64,000 nucleotides of DNA from CAZOLI01 sp964580675 (GTDB lineage: Bacteria; Planctomycetota; MHYJ01; CAYXQY01). A program made the translations under genes and the position numbers. The notes under the pieces are model-generated. The model searched no databases, was not told where the DNA came from, and worked only from the letters and a program-made list of their open reading frames with translations. Positions 27,543 to 34,423 of the stretch are shown here, in pieces; the first letter of the stretch is position 1; each line of letters opens with the position of its first letter. Location: the NCBI GenBank assembly GCA_964580675.1, contig CAZOLI010000002.1, forward strand, positions 1 through 64,000, in the 5' to 3' direction.

Positions 27543-27952
27543 CATTTTCGGTAACTGAAGAATCGATCGAGGAACAGACCCCGCGAGAAGATTTCGATGA
27601 TCCGGGGACGGGGGGATTCGTGGTATTTGAAGGAAGGATCCGGAACAAAAATCGAGATCGGCCCGTGGTTGGTCTCACGTATGAAGTTCACGAGGAACTG
27701 GCCAGAAATGAATTTGACGACATCCGGGAGGAGACACACGAAAATTTTGACGTGGAGACCATTCGTTGTCTGCAGAGAGAGGGGGACCTGGACGTGGGTG
27801 AGGTAGGGATCTGGATCGGGGTCAGTGCCGGCCACCGGAAACCGGCGTTCCGGGCGTGTGAATACATCATCGACGAAGTAAAGGATCGACTGCCGATCTG
27901 GAAACACGAGCATTACGCCGACGGCACCTCAAAGTGGATCAACTGTCCTTGA
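27539..27952 (+). CDS. moaE: Molybdopterin synthase catalytic subunit
   Basis: Uses the MoaD thiocarboxylate to turn cPMP into molybdopterin. The protein is 137 residues from ATG 27539, which overlaps the moeA stop as ATGA. Motifs: GGFVVFEGRIRNKNRDRPV with GLTYEVHEELA, VGEVGIWIGVSAGHRKPAFRACEYIIDEVK, and LPIWKHEHYADGTSKWINC at the end. It is intact; its stop falls 2 bases before a scaffold gap. The partner moaD is not seen and may lie in or beyond the gap, or elsewhere in the genome. Confidence 0.95.
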   Translation: MTFSVTEESIEEQTPREDFDDPGTGGFVVFEGRIRNKNRDRPVVGLTYEVHEELARNEFDDIREETHENFDVETIRCLQREGDLDVGEVGIWIGVSAGHRKPAFRACEYIIDEVKDRLPIWKHEHYADGTSKWINCP

Positions 27953-27953
27953 T

Positions 27954-28053
27954 NNNNNNNNNNNNNNNNNNNNNNNNNNNNNNNNNNNNNNNNNNNNNNN
28001 NNNNNNNNNNNNNNNNNNNNNNNNNNNNNNNNNNNNNNNNNNNNNNNNNNNNN
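27954..28053. other. Scaffold gap of 100 N at a repeat boundary
   Basis: Here the flanks do not overlap, so true sequence of unknown length may be missing. The right flank begins inside a repeat that recurs at 28833, which explains why assembly broke here. Confidence 0.95.
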
Positions 28054-28155
28054 ACGATCCATTCCCTCGTTCAACCAAAAATACGAAATACGAAATTCGA
28101 AACACGAAAAATGAACGGGCAATAAAGACGCAAAGGCACCAGGCGCGAAGAACAT
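28054..28155 (+). repeat. Dispersed repeat R1, copy 1 (truncated by the gap)
   Basis: Starts ACGATCCATTCCCTCG, then short ACGAAA-type tandem units (AAATACGAAATACGAAATTC) and GAACGGGCAATAAAGACGCAA. Nearly identical to 28833-28930 over about 95 bases in direct orientation. Confidence 0.85.
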
Positions 28156-28195
28156 TTGCAGTCAGAAGTTGAAAGGTGGATGCGGAAGAACGTAT

Positions 28196-28385
28196 GGTGC
28201 GTTCCATACGATCCATTCCCTCGCTGCGCTCGGGAATCCATTTAGGTGTTTTTGATCTTTGTCCCCGGGGTTCCGTTCGTTTCACTCCCTTCACCCCGGG
28301 CTATTTTTTTGCCACCCCGTCCGGGGTTCGGGGGCGAGGTACCCACCGGGCCCGGTGTTTGGAAGTTTCTGCAGTACGTTTCTGT
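28196..28385 (+). repeat. Dispersed structured repeat R2, copy A
   Basis: A leader unit GGTGCGTTCCATACGATCC ending CGGGAATCC (28196-28239) is followed by GTGTTTTTGATCTTTGT and two hairpins: CCCGGGGT with ACCCCGGG (about 28264-28300), and ACCCC-GTCC-GGGGT (about 28314-28327). It ends near GGTGTTTGG. Related copies lie at 28966 and 33547. Confidence 0.75.
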
Positions 28386-28594
28386 TATGTGAAATATGGT
28401 GCCGTGAATGCGGAAAGATCTACGTCGGATTTTACGGGGGGTTGCGCACCGGGATACATGCATCAACACCCTTTTGGGGAATCTGAGGAGAAACAACTTA
28501 TGGTCCCGGCCTTTTTGGGTCTTTCATAGAAACCGGTAACGGGCAAACGTCATCCGATTTTAGGAAGACCGCTGATGAGCTGACACCGAACCCC

Positions 28595-28656
28595 GGCAGG
28601 GGTGACATTGCTTAACCCCGGGTGGAGCGAGTCTCGCGAGCGGAACCCGGGGGTTC
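28595..28656 (+). repeat. Two GC hairpin elements of a dispersed family
   Basis: First, ACCCCGGCAGGGGTG near 28588-28602 (stem ACCCC/GGGGT). Second, AACCCCGGGT (28614-28623) pairing with ACCCGGGGGTT (28645-28655), enclosing GAGCGAGTCTCGCGAGC. Similar elements recur in planctomycete-like genomes, by memory. No T run follows. Confidence 0.55.
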
Positions 28657-28812
28657 ACGGTATCCAATAATTATATGGACCCCGTTCATGTCGTATACGA
28701 ACGGGGTGGATCGCCTGGAACGCACCATAATTCAATAACCTCCCTCACAATTCCAGAGGTGTTCTCCGTCGTCGTCCAGAGTTCTTGTTTCAGGTGGCGA
28801 TTCGTGCTGCAT

Positions 28813-28930
28813 ATATAAATGGCGCGTTCCATACGATCCATTCCCTCGTTCAACCAAAAATACGAAATACGAAATTCGAAACACGAAAAATGAACGGGCA
28901 ATAAAGACGCAAAGGCGCCAGGTACGAAGA
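28813..28930 (+). repeat. Dispersed repeat R1, copy 2 (complete)
   Basis: Begins with GGCGCGTTCCATACGATCC, the same leader as R2, then the ACGAAA tandem units and GAACGGGCAATAAAGACGCAA. It matches 28054-28155 with few differences. Confidence 0.8.
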
Positions 28931-28965
28931 AAAACCAGCGTCGGAAGGAAACGGACGTTTATGAG

Positions 28966-29087
28966 GTGTTTTTGATCTTTGTCCCCGGGGTTTCGTTCGT
29001 TTCACTCACTTCACCCCGGACTACTTTTCTGCCACCCCGACCGCGGTTCCGGGACGGATTTCCTATCGGTTCCGGTGTTTGGCATTT
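28966..29087 (+). repeat. Dispersed structured repeat R2, copy B
   Basis: GTGTTTTTGATCTTTGT, stem CCGGGGT with ACCCCGG, then CTACTTTTCTGCCACCCCG and ending at GGTGTTTGGCATTTTCC. It abuts the stop end of the ABC permease gene at 29091. Confidence 0.75.
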
Positions 29088-29090
29088 TCC

Positions 29091-29882
29091 TTACCGATGA
29101 TACCGGCAGATGAATACGGCGCCGGCGAACATGGCACCGGCAAAGAGCACCGTCACCGTGAGATTCAGTGGAACGGAGTGAAGAACCAGGCCGGCCGGCG
29201 GGGTGTAATTCGGGTAAAGTCCGGCCCGAAAAGCTTCCAGGCCGTATGTAAGAGGGTTCAGTCGCATGAGAAGATCCAGCCAGCCGGGCAAATTTTTGAT
29301 CGGGAAGAGTGCTCCGGAGAGCATCCACATCGGTATCAGGAAAAAACTCATCATCCCGTGGTAGGACTGCGTGCTCTCGAAGAACCAGGCCATGCCGAAG
29401 CCGAGAGCGGTAAAACCCCCCGAGATAACGCCCATTACCGCGATGAGGTAGAGCACCTGTCCGGGACTTGTGGAGAACTGAACGAACGGTGTCAGCAAAA
29501 GCAGAAGCATAATTCCTCCCTGCAGCATGGCGATGGTGGTTCCGCCGGCACATTTTCCGGCTGCTATGCTAAACCGTGACACGGGGGCAACCAGCATCGT
29601 GCGAAGCAACCCTTCCTTTCGGTCCTCAATAACGGAGATGGTCGAAAAAATGGCGGTAAAAAGAAGAATCATGACCACGGCTCCGGGGAAGAAGAATTCA
29701 CCGTAACTAACGTCCGCGGGCAGGTTTTCCTTCATCTGGAACGTCCGACCGATGCCGGCACTGAGGAATACCCACAGGAGAAGTGGCTGGCCGATGGCCC
29801 CGACGATCCGCCCGGTTTGCCGGAGGAGTCGAACGATTTCCCGTTTCCAGAGCGCCCGAATTGCATTTACATCGGCTTTCAT
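29091..29882 (-). CDS. ABC-2 type transporter permease
   Basis: The membrane half of an exporter, 263 residues with about six helices and a cytoplasmic N-terminus (ALWKREIVRLLRQTGRIVGA). Family features are the EDRKEGLLRTMLVAPVSRF loop between helices and the C-terminal MWMLSGALFPIKNLPGWL followed by NPLTYGLEAFRAGL. It overlaps the ATPase gene by 4 bases and is translated after it. The substrate is unknown; the sequence resembles DrrB/NodJ-like daunorubicin or lipo-oligosaccharide exporters. Copy B of repeat R2 begins right after its stop. Confidence 0.93.
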   Translation of the reverse strand: MKADVNAIRALWKREIVRLLRQTGRIVGAIGQPLLLWVFLSAGIGRTFQMKENLPADVSYGEFFFPGAVVMILLFTAIFSTISVIEDRKEGLLRTMLVAPVSRFSIAAGKCAGGTTIAMLQGGIMLLLLLTPFVQFSTSPGQVLYLIAVMGVISGGFTALGFGMAWFFESTQSYHGMMSFFLIPMWMLSGALFPIKNLPGWLDLLMRLNPLTYGLEAFRAGLYPNYTPPAGLVLHSVPLNLTVTVLFAGAMFAGAVFICRYHR

Positions 29883-30814
29883 TGTTCCTGGTCCGTTAGT
29901 TCTTTGCCGGTGAGTTTCAAAAACACGTCCCCAAGCGTCGGCTGTCGAAGGGTGACGGATTGAACCCGTCCGGGGAAGGTTTCGATGACGTCCGGGATGA
30001 GTTCATGCGCGTCGTCCGTCTCAATTAAAACACGACCATCCACCGTGGCGGCCTTCACGGAAAATGATGCCTCCACGTCCGACACAAATCCGTCCGGGTC
30101 GTCCACCGTGAAGTCCAACACGTCCCCACCGAGTTTTCGTTTCAGGTTCTTCGGGTTGTCCTCCGCCACACAGTCCCCCTCGTCGATGATGGCCACTCGA
30201 TCACAGATTTCCGCCTCTTCCATGTCGTGTGTGGCCAGCAGAACCGTCAGGTCTTCCTGTTCCACCATGAATTGCACGAGTTCCCAGAGTTGTTTTCGGG
30301 ATCCCAGATCCAGGCCCGATGTTGGTTCGTCGAGAATGAGAAGCCGGGGGCGGTGCAGGAGGGCCATAACCAGTTCCAGCCGGCGGCGCATGCCGCCGGA
30401 ATACTCTTTGACGGGATCCCCTTTTCGGTCGTCCAGTTCAAATTTTTCAAGGAGTTCTTTTTTCCTGTTTGGCACGTCGATGTTATTTTCGCCGTAAAGG
30501 GACCGGTGAAAATCCAGGTTTTCTTCTCCGGTCAGGACCGGGTCCACGTGAGCGGACTGAAACACGAGACCGATCTGCTCCCGAACGGTTTCCGGGTTCT
30601 GGTTCGGGGAAATGCCGAACACCTCCACCGTACCTTCCTGCACCGGAAGAAGGGTGGAAATCAATTGAAACAACGTTGATTTCCCCGCCCCGTTGGGCCC
30701 GAGAATGCCAAACAGGATCCCCGGAGAGACACGGAGTGAAATCTCGTCCAGTGCCTGCTGATTCCCGTAACGATGCGAAACGTTTTTAAGGGAAACGGCC
30801 GGTGTGTTGTTCAT
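29879..30814 (-). CDS. ABC transporter ATP-binding protein
   Basis: Energises the ABC-2 permease encoded downstream. The 311 residues have Walker A GPNGAGKSTLF, Q-loop LVFQSAHVDP, signature YSGGMRRRLELVMAL, Walker B LLILDEPTSGLD and the switch His in LLATHDMEEAE. The extra C-terminal domain of about 90 residues (from about 215) is typical of the DrrA/CcmA-like subfamily. The upstream region has a 9-bp inverted repeat (CTTTTCCCA with TGGGAAAAG, 30886-30916) that could be an operator. Confidence 0.95.
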   Translation of the reverse strand: MNNTPAVSLKNVSHRYGNQQALDEISLRVSPGILFGILGPNGAGKSTLFQLISTLLPVQEGTVEVFGISPNQNPETVREQIGLVFQSAHVDPVLTGEENLDFHRSLYGENNIDVPNRKKELLEKFELDDRKGDPVKEYSGGMRRRLELVMALLHRPRLLILDEPTSGLDLGSRKQLWELVQFMVEQEDLTVLLATHDMEEAEICDRVAIIDEGDCVAEDNPKNLKRKLGGDVLDFTVDDPDGFVSDVEASFSVKAATVDGRVLIETDDAHELIPDVIETFPGRVQSVTLRQPTLGDVFLKLTGKELTDQEQ

Positions 30815-30933
30815 GCTGTTTGATCAGTCCTATGGGGTGGAGGGACCCATCTGATTCTTATTTATGCCTCATCTCTAAGACTCACCTTTTCCCATAAGTA
30901 AATACGTTGGGAAAAGAGGTTAATGTGTGTTTG

Positions 30934-31047
30934 TTGTAGTGCACGTAGCGAAGCGGAGTGCACGGTGGATATATTTTTGGGTTTCTTTTTTTGAATTGGA
31001 ACAAAACGTGTACTCCGGACGACGTTGTCGTACTGCGTGCACTATAA
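30934..31047. repeat. Possible 114-bp MITE-like element
   Basis: The left end TTGTAGTGCACG (30934-30945) and right end CGTGCACTATAA (31036-31047) are inverted repeats matching at 11 of 12 positions. Internal GTGCAC and CCGGACGACG pieces add further short symmetry. No target-site duplication is evident and only one copy is in the window. Confidence 0.4.
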
Positions 31048-31198
31048 CGAATCCCCTCATCAACATAATCACCATACACTTATAGGGAAAGACAAGTCGT
31101 AATAGTTGAAAGATATTTCAATGAAACAAACCGCATTTTAGAAGAGCCTGCACGAAATTTCGAAGGGAAGAGGAGTTTGGACGTTGAGGATCAGAGTC

Positions 31199-31245
31199 GA
31201 GAGTAAGGAGTGGTCAGTAAGGAGTGATGAGTCAGGAGTAAGGTG
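31199..31245 (+). repeat. AGTAAGGAGT short-unit repeat cluster
   Basis: Units of AGTAAGGAGT, AGTGATGAGT and AGTCAGGAGT in tandem. The same wording (GAGTAAGGAGTGGTCAGT) is found at about 18340-18376, and a decayed version at about 4470-4515. Confidence 0.6.
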
Positions 31246-31317
31246 TAATGGTCGATTGCAAGATGAAACCCAAACACTTTCGCATTACTTTTTTGGAAGA
31301 AGTTTCTTTCTTTCGTC

Positions 31318-31339
31318 CACGCCCGATCGATCGGGCGTG
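31318..31339. repeat. Perfect 22-base palindrome
   Basis: CACGCCCGATC followed directly by its reverse complement. There is no T run after it on either strand. It could be a hairpin or a protein site; it lies between short repeats in gene-free DNA. Confidence 0.6.
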
Positions 31340-31469
31340 AACGACCCTGAAATACTCAGGTCAAATATTGGTCAAGGTGTGTACTTTCATCTTGCAACTG
31401 ATCGATAATGATAAGGATAAAGATAAAGATAAAGAGAACTCACGAAGGTGGGCCCTCACCCATCCCTGC

Positions 31470-33284
31470 TTACGTTTGTTCGGCGTACATGGTCGAGAAC
31501 AGTCCGTCCTGTCCAAGAAGTTCTTCTCTGGTTCCTTCCTCGGCCACTTTTCCTTCTTGTAAAACGTAAATTATGTCCGCCTCCTCCACGGCCGAAAGAC
31601 GGTGCGATATGGAGATGATGGTCACCTCATTTCGCACTGTGGACAGGGCCTGTTTTATTTTTCCCTCGGAAACGGCGTCGAGATCACTTGTTGCTTCATC
31701 CAGCATGAGGACTTCGGGATTTCCGGCAAGTGCAGCGGCCAGTGCTATCCGCTGTTTTTCGCCGCCGGACAGTTTGATTCCCTCCGCGCCCACCATGGTC
31801 TGATAACCATCTTCGAGATCCGATATAAATTCGTCGGCATTTGCCTTTTTCGCAGCTTCACGAACCTGATCGTCGGACAGGTCACGGTAAAACCGAATGT
31901 TTTCGACCACTGTCTCGTCCAGAAGCGATATATCCTGCGGCACGTATCCGATTCGTGATCGCCAATTTTCAAGGTTACACTCGTGCAGGTTTGTCCCATC
32001 GACAAAGACCGCTGGTTCTTCGGGTTGAAGCAATCCAAGAATAAGATCAAGCACCGTCGTTTTTCCGGAACCGGATTTTCCGACGATACCGACCATCTGC
32101 CCTTTCTTGATCCGAAGTGATACGTTATCGAGAACCGGCCTTGACGGTTTTTCCTGGTTCTGCTTCGATGATTCCTGTTCTTTCTGAAAATGGTAGGTCG
32201 CGTTTTCCAGGTGGATTTCGTTTTCGAAGGTCACTTCCTGGCGATTCGTCCCCCGGTCTTCACTCCGCGAATGGTATTCTTTGATCCGGTCCTGAAGAAG
32301 TTCAATATCGGGTATGGTCTGGGCAATGGCCTGCACTTCTTTCAGGTTGAAGGCGTTGTTCACCACACGCCAGAGGAGAATGGCTATTACGCCAAGTTCC
32401 GCAATACCAATTCCGAAGCCGGTCGTGCAGACCAGCAGGAATACAAGGACGGTGATTTCCGCGGCAAATTCAATGCCCACCCGCGAAATTTTGTCGAGAA
32501 GCTGAACGGCTACCTGTCTGGAACAGTATTCATCGACAATCCGGCTGAATCGCTTCCGAATGGTTTCCGAACGACCGGAACTTTTTACTTTTTTAAACGT
32601 CGAGAGGAACTGTTCACCTTTCCGCTGCATCTTCCGGTTGGTTTTTACTCGTTGCTCGGACCATTCCCTCGTTTTTCGCGTCAGGGGAATTAATCCGACG
32701 GCAAGAAGGCCGACGATCCCGAGAGCACCTGCCGTAACAGGGGGCGAAATAGTGAAAGCGATGCCCACGTACACCAGGGACATGGTCACATTTACGAGTA
32801 CGAAAAATATTTTGCCCAGAAGTTTTCGGGCCTTCTTCGGAAGCGTAAACAGATCACTGGTGAGGTTGCCCCTGGATTGACGGGTAAAGTACACCCATCG
32901 TACGTTGAACAAATTACGGGCTATTTTATTTCGCAGGTCCCGTTCGAACGCGAATTTAAACCGGTCCTGAGAGTATTCGGACAGGAAGTGAAACCCTCCT
33001 TTGACGATAAAGATGAGAAGGATCACAAGGAAAATTGTGGTAAGGGTATACGGAAGGTGAAAATACGAAAAACCGGTTTCAACGATTTCGGCGATGCGGG
33101 ACGTTTCTTCCCCGGATTGTGGTGATAATCGGTAGAAAAGAGGAATCAACCCTGTAATTCCGATTCCTTCCAGCAGTGTATATACAAATGTCAGGGAACA
33201 CACGATCAAAATGGACCGCCGGGTCCCCTCGAAAAAGGAATGTAGGGAACCGATGACGTCAAAGAATTGCTTTATTCTGTTCAT
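31470..33284 (-). CDS. ABCB-type ABC exporter (fused membrane and ATPase domains)
   Basis: A homodimeric exporter half, 604 residues. The membrane domain (about 20-310) has six helices and the exporter-type coupling region (GEQFLSTFKKVKSSGRSETI). The ATPase domain (about 355-604) has Walker A GIVGKSGSGKTTVLDLILG, Q-loop YVPQDISLLDETV, signature LSGGEKQRIALAAALA, Walker B VLMLDEATSDLD and switch SHRLS. Relatives move lipids, lipid-linked glycans or peptides; PglK/MsbA-like roles are possible but no partner gene is adjacent. It stands alone between repeat-rich gaps. Confidence 0.93.
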   Translation of the reverse strand: MNRIKQFFDVIGSLHSFFEGTRRSILIVCSLTFVYTLLEGIGITGLIPLFYRLSPQSGEETSRIAEIVETGFSYFHLPYTLTTIFLVILLIFIVKGGFHFLSEYSQDRFKFAFERDLRNKIARNLFNVRWVYFTRQSRGNLTSDLFTLPKKARKLLGKIFFVLVNVTMSLVYVGIAFTISPPVTAGALGIVGLLAVGLIPLTRKTREWSEQRVKTNRKMQRKGEQFLSTFKKVKSSGRSETIRKRFSRIVDEYCSRQVAVQLLDKISRVGIEFAAEITVLVFLLVCTTGFGIGIAELGVIAILLWRVVNNAFNLKEVQAIAQTIPDIELLQDRIKEYHSRSEDRGTNRQEVTFENEIHLENATYHFQKEQESSKQNQEKPSRPVLDNVSLRIKKGQMVGIVGKSGSGKTTVLDLILGLLQPEEPAVFVDGTNLHECNLENWRSRIGYVPQDISLLDETVVENIRFYRDLSDDQVREAAKKANADEFISDLEDGYQTMVGAEGIKLSGGEKQRIALAAALAGNPEVLMLDEATSDLDAVSEGKIKQALSTVRNEVTIISISHRLSAVEEADIIYVLQEGKVAEEGTREELLGQDGLFSTMYAEQT

Positions 33285-33546
33285 TCGTTTTTGTTCTGTA
33301 CACTTACCGGGTTCGTTTTCCGTCGAACGCCGATAGCATGCCTGTGTGTTCTTTGGTGATTCTGGTTGATGTGATATATCGGCGATATGTGTTCCGTGCC
33401 TTTTTCCACTTCCGTGATACGTTATGATAAACAGGGTTCAACATCAGAAACCACCGCCCGTTTCAGCATCCGGTGACGAAGTGTTCATTGAAGATGACGA
33501 ATATCAGACTCTCCGAGAGCCGTAGTTGGGTGTAAGAAGTTTATTT

Positions 33547-33720
33547 GGTGCGTTCCAAACGGATCCATTCCCTTGCTGTGCTCGGGAATCCGGGTGTTGA
33601 TTTTGTTTTATGTACCCAGGGTTTCTTCGTCTTCACTCACGTCACCCTGGGCTTATTTTCTGCCACCCCGTGCGGGGTTCCGGGGTTGGATTTCCACCGG
33701 TTTCGGTGTTTGGCATTTCA
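33547..33720 (+). repeat. Dispersed structured repeat R2, copy C
   Basis: Leader GGTGCGTTCCAAACGGATCC ending CGGGAATCC, then GGTGTTGATTTTG and two hairpins: CCCAGGGT with ACCCTGGG, and ACCCC-GTGC-GGGGT, ending GGTGTTTGGCATTTC. Compared with copy A, both arms of the first stem changed together (G:C to A:T), keeping the pairing. Confidence 0.75.
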
Positions 33721-34298
33721 GGCAGTACACGACAATAAGACCACCAACGGTCGCGTCCTCGCTTTTCCAATGTCAATCTCACTGTTTTTCTTTCATTCTC
33801 TGTTTGCGAAGGCAAAATTTCTTCATTCCATTTGGAACGGTAGTTCTCTTTAATTGATACCCCCCCTTGCTTTACAGTCGGGGGATCCGGCTCTGGTGAC
33901 ACATGTTCCATTGTCCGGATGATTTTTAACGGGTGCGGTAATGTGTTCATTGTCGAAGGCAGGATACATTCGTTCCAATTGGTATGTTTTTCCTTCACAC
34001 TAAGACTGAAAGCGTTCCCGCTTGCGCAAATTAAGTTTTTTAAACCAGGATCTTCTTTGCTACAGCATCCGAACCCGTGTCTTCTTAAGATTTCTACATC
34101 ATCCGCTTCCTTTTCATCTTCCGGGAACATCTCCCTTACGGTCGATGCTCTGTCATTGCCGGTAAATTGCCCTGAACGTTCATCTGAGACAACTGATCCC
34201 CGGTTGTGAAGGAGGGATTACATGTACAGGCTCACACTATGTTTTAGGAGATATATTGCCGACGAAATATTTATTTCATGGGGAAAATGTGTCGATAT

Positions 34299-34398
34299 NN
34301 NNNNNNNNNNNNNNNNNNNNNNNNNNNNNNNNNNNNNNNNNNNNNNNNNNNNNNNNNNNNNNNNNNNNNNNNNNNNNNNNNNNNNNNNNNNNNNNNNN
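34299..34398. other. Scaffold gap of 100 N
   Basis: The flanks do not overlap. It lies 25 bases upstream of the sulP start, so leader sequence is probably missing. Confidence 0.95.
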
Positions 34399-34423
34399 CC
34401 GGTTTTTCACGCTCCAGAGGACA

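Larger units (their letters stand above)
27953..29090. other. Repeat-dense intergenic region
   Basis: About 1.1 kb without a credible gene, made of several repeat families and hairpins listed separately. Short open frames here are translations of the repeats. Between 28380 and 28600 I see no recognisable element. Confidence 0.6.
30815..31469. other. Intergenic region with inverted-repeat element, palindrome and short repeats
   Basis: No gene in 655 bases. Contents: 9-bp inverted repeat at 30886-30916; a 114-bp element bounded by 12-base inverted ends (30934-31047); a GAGTAAGGAGT repeat cluster (31199-31245); a 22-base perfect palindrome (31318-31339); and a GATAAGGATAAAGATAAAGATAAAG tract (about 31409-31434) of GATAAA units. 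Confidence 0.55.
33285..34423. other. Intergenic repeat-rich region with a scaffold gap upstream of sulP
   Basis: About 1.1 kb. It contains R2 copy C (33547-33720), a pair of diverged direct repeats (about 33810-33845 and 33954-33990), and an N run 34299-34398. A minus-strand open frame of 162 codons at 33642-34130 runs through the repeats; I do not accept it as a gene. The sulP promoter is probably lost in the gap. Confidence 0.5.

Noticed and set aside
28242..28496. Small minus-strand frame near 28.3 kb
   Set aside because: It is the translation of repeat R2 copy A plus flank.
33642..34130. A 162-codon minus-strand gene
   Set aside because: It runs through repeat R2 and a diverged duplication, with no domain and no ribosome site. 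It is kept only as a finding.
27953..34423. Transposase or IS remnants in the repeat-rich gaps
   Set aside because: No frame shows transposase motifs. The repeats lack paired ends and target duplications, apart from the 114-bp candidate reported separately.
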